DNA of 36,937 nucleotides from Gamarada debralockiae (taxonomy: Eukaryota; Ascomycota; Leotiomycetes; Helotiales; Hyphodiscaceae): contig NXFV01001844.1 of NCBI GenBank assembly GCA_002803225.1, positions 1 to 36,937 of the forward strand, written 5' to 3'. The notes beneath the pieces are model-generated. The model worked only from the letters and a program-made list of their open reading frames with translations. It searched no databases and was not told the origin of the DNA. Shown in pieces: positions 1-9,997 of this stretch (position 1 is its first letter; each line of letters opens with the position of its first letter). Position numbers and translations under genes: made by a program.

Positions 1-256
1 AAGACGCGGGAACAGCGTAGAGTATGCACACCGGGGCGGAGGTAACGTAGCCGCAAACAAAGGCTTCGCAGGAGGTATCAGCCTTACAAGCGGCTTGACA
101 GGCGGCTGGCGTGGTAATACCGGATGGTTGGGCCAGTGGGGCAGCTCCGGTAGGGCCGCTGGGAGCGGCACCGCAGACGTTTCGGGCAACGAGAGGAGCG
201 GCGTTGGTAAGAGCGAGGCCAGAGAGGCCGGCGAGGAGCATAGTGAGGGACTGCAT
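1..256 (-). CDS. Small cysteine-rich secreted protein, 5' part (runs off the window)
   Basis: The minus-strand ATG at 256-254 opens a frame that stays open for 85 codons to the window edge. It starts with a hydrophobic signal peptide (MQSLTMLLAGLSGLALTNA), followed by PLVAR and then CGAAPSGPTGAAPLAQP. After that come Cys-rich segments of the form ACQAACK..SCEAFVCG and VCILYAVPAS. This matches, segment by segment, the secreted protein encoded at 9397-9997 (PLVAR.ICGAAPTG, PLAQP, C-x3-C, C-x-x-F-x-F/C-G, VCELFSVPAS), so the two are paralogs. The Cys spacing resembles a PAN/Apple-type fold, which is an inference. Unlike its paralog, this copy has no intron at the LAQP-ITT junction. A TATAAAAG box on the minus strand at 403-396 lies about 140 bp upstream of the ATG. 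Function unknown; secreted to wall or medium. Confidence 0.75.
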   Translation of the reverse strand, partial: MQSLTMLLAGLSGLALTNAAPLVARNVCGAAPSGPTGAAPLAQPSGITTPAACQAACKADTSCEAFVCGYVTSAPVCILYAVPAS

Positions 257-395
257 ATTGTAGGTTTTAAAAGCCTTAGTCGACAAGATGGACGGAAGTG
301 ACAGAATGAATGGAGATATTTGATTAAAAAGAGTGGGTTGAGTTGATCAAGAGAAGATGGGTGCTGTAGTAAACTAACTCTGGGATATCTTGCAA

Positions 396-403
396 CTTTT
401 ATA
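396..403 (-). promoter_or_regulatory. TATA box of the leftmost secreted-protein gene
   Basis: TATAAAAG on the minus strand, 140 bp before the ATG at 256. The paralog at 9397 has TATATAAG at nearly the same distance (142 bp), so the promoter layout seems conserved between the pair. Confidence 0.45.
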
Positions 404-2095
404 TTTTTCGAAACTTGACAGCTTCAGTGATCCTCTCAAACTTGCTAAATTAATCCATCATACTATGTACGAATCACTTACGTGTGTCTCTGCTGAATAT
501 CCGAATCTATGATCGTGGGGCCGAAGAAAGATTGGAGAAAGCCGCACTCACGAGCCTAGCAACACAAAGGATATTGTTAGTGAGATGTCATTAGGACAAT
601 TCTGGAATATAATGTAATTTGATGACGAAAATATAATAATAGATGATTTCTAAGAAAAGAAAAGTTAGTTATTAGCGTAATGAGCAAGCTTTTTCTGTGA
701 GCTCTAGAAGGAAATGCGTATAGAGAAGGCTGTCGAAAACGAAATTCAGTTAAACATATCTACAAGAATACGAATTATAGGGATTGCCTCTAATATTGAT
801 AGCAACGAATAGGTAGTATGCCTGATCATCCGAACTCCAATGGCCTATGGTAAGCATCTACAGTAAAATATGTCGAGAATGTGACATCACGTGTGCCCAC
901 TTAGGCCTTATTTACAGGTCTCACTCAGGGGCTTCGCTTCCCTTTTAGACTAAGTGAACGTTCCATTTAGAGTTATAGGGGTCCTTGCGGAAATTTGCAC
1001 CGTGACTAGTAGGATTACGTGGTTGAATGCTGTTTGATCGTCGTTAGTGGGGAATCTTACCTAACCGAAAGCTTATTAGTTAGGCGACGCTCAGAATACT
1101 TCTCCACATAACGGACTCTTCTTTTTCTAGTCAAACGCAATTTCCCCAGACCCACTGACGGAATTCCCTGGTGGGTTGAGCCGTATTTTATAAAGTTAAT
1201 AGCAGATCTTAAGGTTAACGAGAACAAGGATTCTCATCCTACATATCTTTTAACCGCCTCACCTGTAAAGTTGTCGTCATCAGCCAGGCGCACCAGACCC
1301 TGCTGTCTCGTTCCTGTTGGAGTCTTTCTTCGGAGGCTATCAATAGTACTATGTACCGTAGTCGAAAGATGATAGCAACTTTGGAAAATATGTCAGTGGT
1401 CCACTATAAACAAAGATTTATGATGAGGAGATGGTAGGAAGTCTTTAATCGACAATTACCAGAAACCCGAATCCATTCCAACAAAAACGCTTCTAATAGG
1501 CTATCGGCCATTTCAATCATAGCTCCACGCCGATAATATACTTCAGTTTGGACGAACATGGTTCTCAGATGTAGAGGTACAGGGAAATCTTCGAGTCATA
1601 CTTCTATCCCGCTTCGCAGGACCCATTGAGCATTTCACGGCAAGGTTGGAGCGTCCGTTTGCTGATACCCCACTTATCCACATATTTCCTGAAAAATGTT
1701 CTAAGCTTCTCCATCTAGCACCCAATCATCCTATTTTAGGCATCACCGCCCCGCCCCAATTGAGATTCCGAGCCGTTATCAGAATCATCTTGCGATCAAC
1801 ATCCAACAAGGACTCACCATTGCACCTTGTGGATCATTTCGAACCTCGAAGGCTTACGTTGTCTTCTGCAACCTTGTGGGTAGGATATACCCTCATTGGA
1901 CAGTCTTTGCTTCTTATGGGCTATACGGCTACGCGGCCTTGAGAGCGTTATTACAAAGGTGTACAAGAGCTCAGGGGACGAGATAAACAAGTTTACTTTT
2001 TATGATAATATAGAATCTACTATATATGCCTCAGTTTCTCAAGTATATTGTCGGGATCCAAACCAACTCTTGAGAACTAACTCTCTCAGCAGAAC
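404..2095. other. Intergenic stretch without a recognisable gene
   Basis: Open frames here are short (up to 98 codons), overlap on both strands and show no domain, signal peptide or splice pattern I recognise. The last part is the tyrosinase promoter, with an ACTATATATG run near 2018-2027. I see no RNA gene. Confidence 0.5.
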
Positions 2096-3495
2096 ATGAC
2101 TCTCTTTCTCCTTCTTGTCCTCTCTTTATATATATCTCAAGTCTTGAGTGCTTGTGATTTAATTGAAATCCGTAAGGAGTGGCGGACATTCTCGACGGAT
2201 GAACAAGCTGCATGGATTAACGCTGTCAAGGTGAATTCTACTCTGTCCTTCATCTAGGTTCGAGCTAATCATTGAACCGCAATTTAGTGCATGGCTCACC
2301 TGCCTCACAATGACTCCCTAGTTTCAACAGTGGGGGAATTTGCTTCTCTTTTCGCGAATATAACCACCAACAGCTCCTACTATGATGACTATGTATATGT
2401 GCACTCGGATCTCAATCCAACTATTCATTTCACTGGCAAGGATCCAAATGTCTCTTGATTCTGGATTCACGTTCATTATTAACTCATCCTGTCTTACTAG
2501 GTCTCTTCTTTCCGTTTCATCGCTACTTCGTCTGGTCGTATACTCAAGCCTTGAAGAACAAGTGCGGCTACAATGGCGTCTCCCCATACTGGGACTGGAC
2601 TCTAGGTACGACATGTTCATCCCTCCCAAAGCCCAAGTCCACTTCTAACATTTTCCAGATTCAGCAAACGTTCTCGCCTCAACGCTCTGGTCTGATGACA
2701 CCACCTCCGGCCTCGGCGACGCCATCGGTGTCTCGACCAACGACTTCGTCGTCGGCACCGGCGGTTTCTCTTCCAACTTCACCCTTGCATATCCTGTTTC
2801 CCATGGTCTGCGCCGCAACTTTACACTACAACCTTGGGTTGATTTTACAGACCTCGCGGAATTTTTCACCCAACCATACAAGGACGCGAATGCAAGTTTT
2901 ACGCCAGAAGTGATTGATAGATTGGTTGCAAATTATACGGGCGATTTTAAGGGATTCCAGACATATATGGAAGGTTTCGAGGGGCCGCATTCGGCTGTGC
3001 ATGAAATTTTGGGAGGGTATAGCACATTCTCAAGAACAAACACTTGTTGGGGTTTGGATTCTAACGGTCTTATAGTGATCTAGGAGGCTACTGCCCTGAA
3101 GATGCCTCCGAAACATGCTTCGAGAACGAACCTAGCCCCACATTCTCTGCTAATGAGCCGATTTTCTGGATGCATCATGCTGTAAGTCCTATCGCCCCTT
3201 TCCCTTGTCCCGCAATGATCTGCCACAGCCTGACATGTCGCAGATGGTCGACAGAGTCTGGTGGCTCTGGCAAAATGCGCACCCGAATAACACGAATGCA
3301 TTCTTCGGCGGCAGCGTGCAGAACCTCACTTACTATGATGAATTCCCCAATGGTGGACCGCCGTGGCTGAGTATGGAGTCGGTGATTCCTGGGGATGGGA
3401 TCTTGATGGAAGGCGTAACATTGGGGGATGTTTGGATAACGGAAGGAGATTTTTTGTGCTATACCTATGACAGCCATATGCCTAGGTCTGAATGA
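2096..3495 (+). CDS. Secreted tyrosinase / catechol oxidase-like protein (type-3 copper)
   Basis: Six exons join into 367 codons: 2096-2230, 2288-2435, 2501-2605, 2659-3016, 3076-3181, 3244-3495. The sum is an exact multiple of three. A signal peptide (MTLFLLLVLSLYISQVLSA) leads to the tyrosinase central domain. CuA ligands are H84, H92 and H101 (YVHSD, TIHFTG, FPFHRYFVW). CuB ligands are H240 and H244 (GPHSAVHE) and H283 (IFWMHHAMVDRVWWLWQ). YWDW and the GGDLGGYCP segment are also typical. The family oxidises phenols or diphenols to quinones, feeding melanin or aromatic metabolism. The protein is short and has no obvious C-terminal masking domain, like the short secreted fungal tyrosinases. 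Intron 2 (2436-2500) starts with GC rather than GT; the other four are GT-AG (53-62 bp). Several N-x-S/T sites fit secretion. Confidence 0.9.
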
Positions 3496-4174
3496 AGAGG
3501 AATAATTTTAGGTGTTTGAAGTCGTTTAGAGTTGGATATGATAATTGGAGCGATTGCGAGAGATTAAAATCAGGAAGTGTTCAAATCAAACCATTAGCTA
3601 GCTCCAAAGTTCTCACGGAGAACGCACCGATGAGGCGGCCTCTTTGGATGGATGTTTGAATTGATTTGGTACCTGCAAGTAGTGCCTTTGAAAAGTTTCA
3701 TGGTACCCAAGAGCCTACCAAGCCAGATTTAACATATTAAGCTGAGCTCCATTGTGAACTGGTGTCAGTTTACGAGCGACCATACATACGTAAGCAAAAT
3801 TGGCACTAGGAACTCTCCCCAGTTAACCTATCCAGATTGTAAGGCATGTATCGAATGGGGTTGGAAGGCCTCCCGTCTTCACTTGTCAGACGAATACATC
3901 GAGCATATGCAGCGCAGTAGCGGCCTCGAAGCATCGCCGATATATGCGCTGTTCGTACAACTGAACTATCCATAGCCATCGATCGCAGCTTGAAATTTAA
4001 GTATGCTTTACGTCAGTAAGTACACGACAGCCTCTTCGGAACCCCTACTACTTGCCAACAATACCTCCGATATCGATCCTTGTCGAAATAATCGGTATCG
4101 GATCGGTATCGATGCCTTTTTGGTCTTTTGCCTGATATTTAGTACGGCTAATGTTGCAACGATTTGATGTCCTA

Positions 4175-4200
4175 CAGTAGAACCTCTTTATAAGAATCCT
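4175..4200 (+). repeat. Mariner-type inverted-repeat end (CAGTAGAACCTC...)
   Basis: CAGTAGAACCTCTTTATAAG directly follows a TA dinucleotide, as in Tc1/mariner/pogo-type ends. Sub-terminal TATAAGAATA-like words recur at about 4206, 4278 and, inverted, 4290. I found no matching opposite end, so the element is truncated or overwritten by another insertion. Confidence 0.4.
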
Positions 4201-4310
4201 TTAGATAAGAATATCTGACCTATAAAAATTAAGTAGCAGCTCCCAGATTTTTTGGGTGAGCAAATAAGAAACTTTATATAAGAATACCTCTTTATATTCT
4301 TATGAATTTA

Positions 4311-4570
4311 GGGATAACGGCTCACCCGATTAAACGGCCCACTCACAGGCTCTTCAGGCTTGGCTCGCTAAATTTACAGCATCTACGGGGCTTGAAATTT
4401 CGATAATTTACAACACTTGTAACACAACAAAGAGTAATGAGAAAAATTTGAAACTTCGTAAGATAAAAATTTGGGTACTGTAAAAGCTATAATTTAATTT
4501 GAGATAAAAACGTCTTGTGGTTATTGTAGAAATTGAGGTTGGGCCGTTTAATAGGGTGGGCCGTTGTCCC
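4311..4570. mobile_element. Short inverted-repeat (MITE-like) element nested in the outer repeat
   Basis: The left arm 4311-4341 (GGGATAACGGCTCACCCGAT, then TAAACGGCCCA) matches the reverse complement of the right arm 4540-4570 (GGGACAACGGCCCACCCTAT, then TAAACGGCCCA) at 28 of 31 positions. The arms enclose about 200 bp of AT-rich non-coding DNA. This fits a non-autonomous element of about 260 bp. I see no clear target-site duplication. Confidence 0.55.
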
Positions 4571-5353
4571 GGGAACTCGAGTATATAAGGCATCATTCTA
4601 GTTACGAAATATAAGGCATGAAGAATCTAAGGTATCGATACCGGTATCGACCAATACCGATTCCTTATCGATAAGGACTAGTCAGTATTTTTGACCCTCC
4701 GGGCCGCCCTCCCTCCTCTGTAGGCAGGGGTTTTTTGGGAAGGGGGGACTTTATGTGTACCTTGGAACACGAACCTCAAACATGCTAAGGCACAAGCGAG
4801 TTTCGAGCAGCCTCGCATTATTCTTTTCGCCCTTGATTCTGGGTGGCCTACTGCGTGTCCTAATCTCTACTCCCCTCACGGATAGAAACGATTTGCGCAA
4901 ATAGTAGTTAAGATAGAGGGGAATTATCAAAGGATTATTTATATGCTGAAAGTAACATGGACTTCTGGGTTGAGGAACAACTTTAATGCGTTTAAATGCT
5001 TGTACTACCCCACTGACAATTTAAGCAACCCTGGAACATTGAACTACGAGCCGAACTTCGGATCACTAACCATTATAGGAATCTATCCCTACACTACTGA
5101 ACACGATTTACGAACTAAGTCAAAAATTCGTAATGCCTACGTCCTAATAATATAACAGGTAATAGTACCGTTCTCTTATGCTTGAGGCATGCTCTCCTGT
5201 TTAAGATACGACCACGGTCCTCTATGGCAGGTGTGTAGTAAGCATGACCATAGATCTGCCCGCGAGACCACCTCTCTCGCGGCTTTCTTCTTACATGTAC
5301 TTTTTTGACCTTCAATAAATTATCATATTTGTGGCAGTTCTCTCGATGTGACC

Positions 5354-6217
5354 ATGGGCTTGTGTTTCCTTGTCTACCTAATCCCTCTCTTGGGCTTTAC
5401 ATCTGCGCAGTGCTACTCTCCCGATGGCTCTCTTTTTCCAGACAATAGTTACATGCCGTGCATCTCCACCAACGGCGTCGACTCTATGTGCTGCCTCACC
5501 AACACGACCGTCCCCCAGGATGCCGACACTTGTCTGCCTTCCGGCCAATGTTTGCGCCAGGGGGCATACTATCGCGATTTCTGTACTGATAAGACTTGGA
5601 GGAGCCCGAACTGCTTGAACGTTTGTATCGACACCGCTGTAAGTCCAGTCTATTTAATCTACATGTTCTAGTATTGTCTGTAAGGCAGTAAAACAGTAGA
5701 CTGACATGAGGTTGCATAGTCCGGAGGAAACGCAACCGGTTTGTCACCGATGACACAATGTCTCGACGGGACATGGTGCTGTGGTTCTACTAGCGAAGAC
5801 TGCTGTAGCAGGAATGAAGGCTTTAAGCTCGCTACTGCTATTTCCCCCTATATAGTCCAGAGAACCCAGAAAAATTGGCTAGGAATTGGCCTTGGTGTAG
5901 CCCTGGGGGTCGTGCTCGTAGGGAGCACCGCCGTTGGCTTACTGAGTTTCCGAGTATATCGAACAACAAGGGGGAGCGTGGATGGTAAAAGGAGTGGGAC
6001 CTCAGATGAAACTGGGCCAAGAACAAGAGCGATTGAAAATAGTCAAAGGAGCGGGGGATCGAATGGAACTTGGATAAGCAACCGTACAAGTCATATTGAG
6101 CTTTCACAACAGAGCATGATTTATGAGGTTCCAGAGGGAACAGAGCTAGCGGAATTAGATGGGGACTACAAGAGAGCGAGCAGTGCTTTCGAAACCAAAG
6201 CCAAGGAGGCGTTTTAG
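5354..6217 (+). CDS. Cysteine-rich single-pass membrane protein
   Basis: Two exons (5354-5638 and 5720-6217, intron 81 bp, GT-AG) give 260 aa. The ATG at 5354 is in good context (ACCATGG); the ATG at 5346 is followed at once by a stop. Layout: signal peptide (MGLCFLVYLIPLLGFTSA), an ectodomain with about 18 Cys (CYSPDGSLFPDNSYMPC, MCCLTN, FCTDKTWRSPNC, CLDGTWCCG, DCCS), one transmembrane helix (LGIGLGVALGVVLVGSTAVG, about residues 138-157) and a hydrophilic Ser/Gly/Asn-rich cytoplasmic tail of about 95 aa. This architecture is common in leotiomycetes and sordariomycetes and recalls a wall sensor (mid2/WSC-like layout), but no ligand or partner can be named. It lies between the tyrosinase and the secreted paralog, within a set of surface and extracellular proteins. 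Confidence 0.8.
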
Positions 6218-6365
6218 GGTTGGATTTGAAATATCCATTAGGCTATCGTAATATTCATAATACAGTGACAGTACATTTCCCTTCTGTGCTGTAGAGCATC
6301 ACTTTCCACTACAGTTTCAGAACCCAAGTTTCGAAGTAGAAAAGATGCTCGAAAGACCAATTCTA

Positions 6366-6622
6366 GGCATCTGGAACCCCATTCCATGGAAGTTCTATGG
6401 TTCCAGACCTCTAATTCCTTCCATTACTTCCTTCAAAATGTAATGGAACCAGAGTCCGCTGCCTGGAACGTGGAACTTCCATGGGAAAGGCACGTGAGGG
6501 AGGTTTCAAGGCTCCTCAGCGGCGAATAATTCACGAAATTCGTTTCTTCCTTGGGTCCTGTCTCAAAGTGGAATGGAACCTTTCATAGAATTAAAATAGA
6601 ACTTTCATGGATTCCAGGTGCC
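6366..6622. mobile_element. MITE-like element of 257 bp with TIR
   Basis: The left end GGCATCTGGAACCCCATTCC, continuing ATGGAAGTTCTAT, matches the inverted right end GGCACCTGGAATCCATGAAA, continuing GTTCTAT, with a few mismatches and a short gap. Extra internal copies of TGGAAC/CCATGG words lie in between. There is no coding capacity. No target-site duplication is obvious beside the ends. Confidence 0.55.
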
Positions 6623-8745
6623 CAACGTTGCAAAAGACATTAAAAAGGATGGATATTACTGACCTTGCTTAGGGGACTAAGTATTTTATATCTCTTAGGT
6701 ATCGATTCTTCCGAGGAAGTTGCTGTAGTTGTTTATTTGGTGAAGTTCTGTCTGGTCTTACTTGGAGCGATAGAGGGGCAGAGTGGCAAGGTTCAACATT
6801 TTGTGCAAACTGCACAATTTAGGCGAGAATTACATGAAGTCTTACGTCTACCTCCCCAAGCATTGAGCGACGCGTCTCCTTGGTAAACTCAACTTCTTTC
6901 AAATGCGCGCATCTTCACCGCCATTTTAACACTTTGTTTTTGAGCCTGAGTTGTCGAGTATTAGTGCTGTAGGTTTTTTCATTGAGTGCCAAGGCGATGG
7001 TTTCTCTTTGGCTTGAGGGTCAAAAGGAGCTCAGGATTTTGTATCCTTAAATCCTAACCCCAAACAAAGCAACCCAAGGCTCCTATGACCTATAATCTAG
7101 TATATTCTAGGCAGGAAGCTAACCACTTATCACGTTTCAAGGTTCATTCGTTGTTTTTGCGACTTAGCATTGCCAGTACAATTTCCCGGCATGAAGTCGT
7201 CATAGCCGCAGAATCAACCCCTACCCTGTAATATACACCTGAGGTGAACCATCTCCAGGCGGCTTGGAAGTCTCCAGCCAATTTCAAGAGAGTGTCTAAG
7301 ATCTTGAATTGAGTTTGTTTTCAGAATAGAGTTACCCTAGGAATGGCCTGAAATGTGGCTTAGCAATCCCAGCATCAGGCCACGACGACTCGACACGTGT
7401 GGATGTAGTGTGACCTACGATCCTACGGAATTTGCCGCTCTTCATCAATCCCTTCCACCAAGTGGCCTTAGTCACCCTGTAACCATTGAGTTTTCGCCTT
7501 ATTCAACCGATCATCAATGTCTTTGGCACATCTCCATCCCTTCGGGATGTGGGGGAGCGGTTGGGTTTTAACTTTTCAAAGAGGCAGGATGAGAGCCGGT
7601 GTTCCAGCCTTAGAAAAAGGGGTTTGGCAAGAAACAGAAGTTAGCTCCGACGAACTTGACGCGGCTTTGCAGTTTCTTACAGTTGAGGAGACAGAGGGGA
7701 TGAACTATGCACAATGGGTAGACAACGTTAAGTCTGATAAAGGCACAACGCAAATACCAGAAATCCGCTTTTGAGAAACAAAATTGTGCGGCGTTTGCCA
7801 TGCGATTCGTGGTTAAGGCGTGTTTATTAAGGAAAGATTCAGGTATGCTGGATATCTCGAAAACCAAATTCTTCGGAAAGGATTGCCCAGTGACTCTCGC
7901 CTGCCCAATGAGGACTTGCATCTCCTCCCAATTGATCCTATCTAGTTATTTCTAGTTCCGCCGATCATTCAATATCGGAATCGTCTGATTCTCCTACGGA
8001 AAAAAGTATTCCGTTGCCTATTCGCTGTGTTGATTTTCACTGTGTGGATTGCATAAACAGACTGCGAGTAGGGAAATAACATGAGGTTAAGGATATATTT
8101 TGAGTTCTGGAAAGCATTCAAGACATAGCAAGCTGGGACGTGACGTGGCCCTAGATCTTCTAGGATTGACGTATTTTTTCTATGCCAGCTTGCTTGTGCG
8201 TCCTCCAACGACGTTAGATTGGAGTCACACCCGCTGATCATCTCTTATTTTGGAGTTCCAACGAGTTTTGGCCTTCTAACCTTTCCGATGTTTTCGTCAT
8301 TCAGTAACAGTTTAGCGCTGAGAATAACAAGTTTGATATTCCTAGTACTCTTGATCGAAGGCGTACTCCTAAGCTAAGCTCCCACATCACCCACAATCTC
8401 CATGCAATCCCCACTCTGTAGGTGGTAGAGAAGCCAAGGGAAAGAGGCGGGCAAATAATAGCATTACAACGGCTTAGACATTTGCACGACTTACATTAAA
8501 CCAGGTTCAAAACATTTGAAGCATGAACCGTTCAGCTTACTATACATGAACTATGATAACCAGACCTTTCAGTATCTCTAACGTCGTAATAACATCAATT
8601 CCTGTGACACGTAGTAATATTTATCTAATCCACATTATAATCGCACCCGTTTTTAACAATTGTCGTTGAGCACTGACTCACCCCTCTTCAAAAAAACAAA
8701 GATTTTTATGCATAAGAATCCAGAACCCGGACCATCTAATTACCC
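6623..8745. other. Intergenic stretch, no confident gene
   Basis: Several open frames of 70-100 codons are present. The most protein-like is plus 7550-7774, which ends in an acidic segment (VSSDELDAALQFLTVEETEG) and might be a relic exon. It has no good start, splice context or known domain, so I do not call it. Confidence 0.4.
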
Positions 8746-8898
8746 TTGCATCTGGAGAATATTCTCTTTTTGGAAGTATCTATCTATTTTGGGAATGATT
8801 ACTGTGTGAGATTCGCGTCCAGGAGTTCAGGTTTGATCGCCGACAAGGGGCCACCCTTAAGCGAAAGGCTAAACAACATTTATGCCTATATTGTAAAT

Positions 8899-9246
8899 AT
8901 GGCTGGAGAAGTAAAGCAATATCCGGGACAGGTGGCAACTACAAGTCACTTTGCGGGCGTTATGTTTGTGGGGATTATGTCAGGGGTGACGAAGTTGGGA
9001 GGAGATTTTCTCTATATTTTGCACCTCCCTTGTTTTCACAACGCATCTAAGCCTCACTATACTACGTGTTGTGGTCCGGTCTTCGGTCCACTTGAGTCCT
9101 TAATGTTTTTGAAAGAGTATGCGCAATTTCGTGGCGCTGAACTGCTGAACTGTGACAACCATGATCAGCAGTGTCACGAACCAAGAATAGTTACCTGTAC
9201 TCCTTTAATTGTGGGACATGACTTTCTTTTGCGCGCAGCGAAATAA
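8899..9246 (+). CDS. Orphan open frame, doubtful gene
   Basis: A frame without stops runs from about 8746 to 9246. The first in-frame ATG that gives a reasonable protein is at 8899 (115 aa, starting MAGEVKQYPGQVATT). The protein contains several Cys and His (CFHNASKPHYTTCCGPVFG, CDNHDQQCHEP). There is no signal peptide and no recognised domain. It could be the last exon of a decayed gene, or chance. Its stop overlaps the start of the TATA region of the next gene, which argues against a separate expressed gene with its own 3' UTR. Confidence 0.2.
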   Translation: MAGEVKQYPGQVATTSHFAGVMFVGIMSGVTKLGGDFLYILHLPCFHNASKPHYTTCCGPVFGPLESLMFLKEYAQFRGAELLNCDNHDQQCHEPRIVTCTPLIVGHDFLLRAAK

Positions 9247-9254
9247 TATATAAG
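9247..9254 (+). promoter_or_regulatory. TATA box of the secreted-protein gene
   Basis: TATATAAG, 142 bp upstream of the ATG at 9397. It is followed by a C/T-rich leader (repeated TCTTC/CACTCACATCATT), typical of highly expressed fungal genes. Confidence 0.5.
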
Positions 9255-9396
9255 GGCTTGAAGGTTCGGACAAATACTTCTTTCTTCACACACTCACATC
9301 ATTATCATCTTCATTCACAGTCTTCTCTCAGAAAATCAATTACACTCACTTTGCTCTCAATCTTTAAGTCACACTTAAACTCCTCAACACTTCAAA

Positions 9397-9997
9397 ATGC
9401 CTTCCTTCACATCCACCATTATCGCCATCACGGCCGCCCTCTCAGTTGCCTCTGCATCACCTCTTGTCGCCCGTGATATTTGCGGAGCTGCTCCTACCGG
9501 AACAACCCCCCAGACTCCACTGGCACAGCCCGCCGACATCAGTAAGCAAATCGCCTCCCGATTCATTTAGTCTAGATCTAATAATTCCCTTCACAGCTAC
9601 CGCAGCCCTCTGCTTGGCCCAATGCAAAGCCAACTCCGGCTGCGAGTGTTTCCTCTTCGGCTTCGTCAACAATGCTTACGTTTGCGAGCTGTTCTCCGTT
9701 CCAGCCTCCTCTATCCCTCCCGCCACCGACCTCGTCGCCTACGACGTTGCCTGCACCAGCGTCCCAAACGTCGTTCCAACTGCAAGCAACCCAACAGGTG
9801 TTAAACAAAAGAGACAAAACATCGTCACTGGAGCTACCCATGCCAACCCGCAGAACGGTATCCCAGCCGCCGGTCAAGCTCCTCTCGCTACCCCAAGCAA
9901 TATTGGCAGCCTTGACGCTTGCCTGGCTGCCTGCAGGGGCAACCCCGCCTGTATCAGCTATACTTTCAGCTCTGGTGTCTGCAACCTCTACGCATAG
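9397..9997 (+). CDS. Small cysteine-rich secreted protein with two PAN-like halves
   Basis: Two exons (9397-9541 and 9597-9997, intron 55 bp, phase 1) give 181 aa. The ATG context is TTCAAAATGCC. A signal peptide (residues 1-20, ending ASA) precedes PLVAR, then a first Cys module (C29, C54, C58, C64, C66, C78, C101). A Kex2-type dibasic KR lies at 120-121. A second, shorter module (PLATPSNI, then C157, C161, C167, C177) repeats the pattern of the first (PLAQPADI, then C-x3-C-x5-C). The protein may therefore be an internal duplication cut by Kex2 into two secreted peptides. It is paralogous to the gene cut by the left edge. Cys spacing suggests a PAN/Apple-like fold; that is inference, and the role (adhesion, wall, effector) is unknown. 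Confidence 0.85.

Larger units (their letters stand above)
4076..4677. repeat. Outer imperfect inverted repeat of TATCGAT/GGTATCG motifs
   Basis: The left arm (4076-4116) runs TCCTTGTCGA..ATCGGTATCGG.ATCGGTATCGATGCC. The reverse complement of the right arm (4631-4677) runs TCCTTATCGA..ATCGGTATTGG.CGATACCGGTATCGATACC. The arms are about 40-47 bp and enclose roughly 515 bp. A related TATCGAT palindrome lies at 10698-10771, so this is a dispersed motif. It may be a MITE end or a palindromic repeat; no transposase is inside. Confidence 0.55.
3496..5353. other. AT-rich spacer with nested inverted repeats
   Basis: No coding gene is recognised between the tyrosinase and the next gene. The centre (about 4076-4677) is repeat-derived and is described in separate entries. 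The rest is AT-rich with short open frames only. Confidence 0.5.

Noticed and set aside
95..301. Plus-strand 68-codon frame at the left edge
   Set aside because: It is the antisense shadow of the secreted-protein gene on the minus strand, which has a signal peptide and a paralog.
7353..7774. Overlapping plus-strand frames with an acidic C-terminal segment
   Set aside because: No convincing start, splice sites or family; could be relic coding sequence but cannot be supported.
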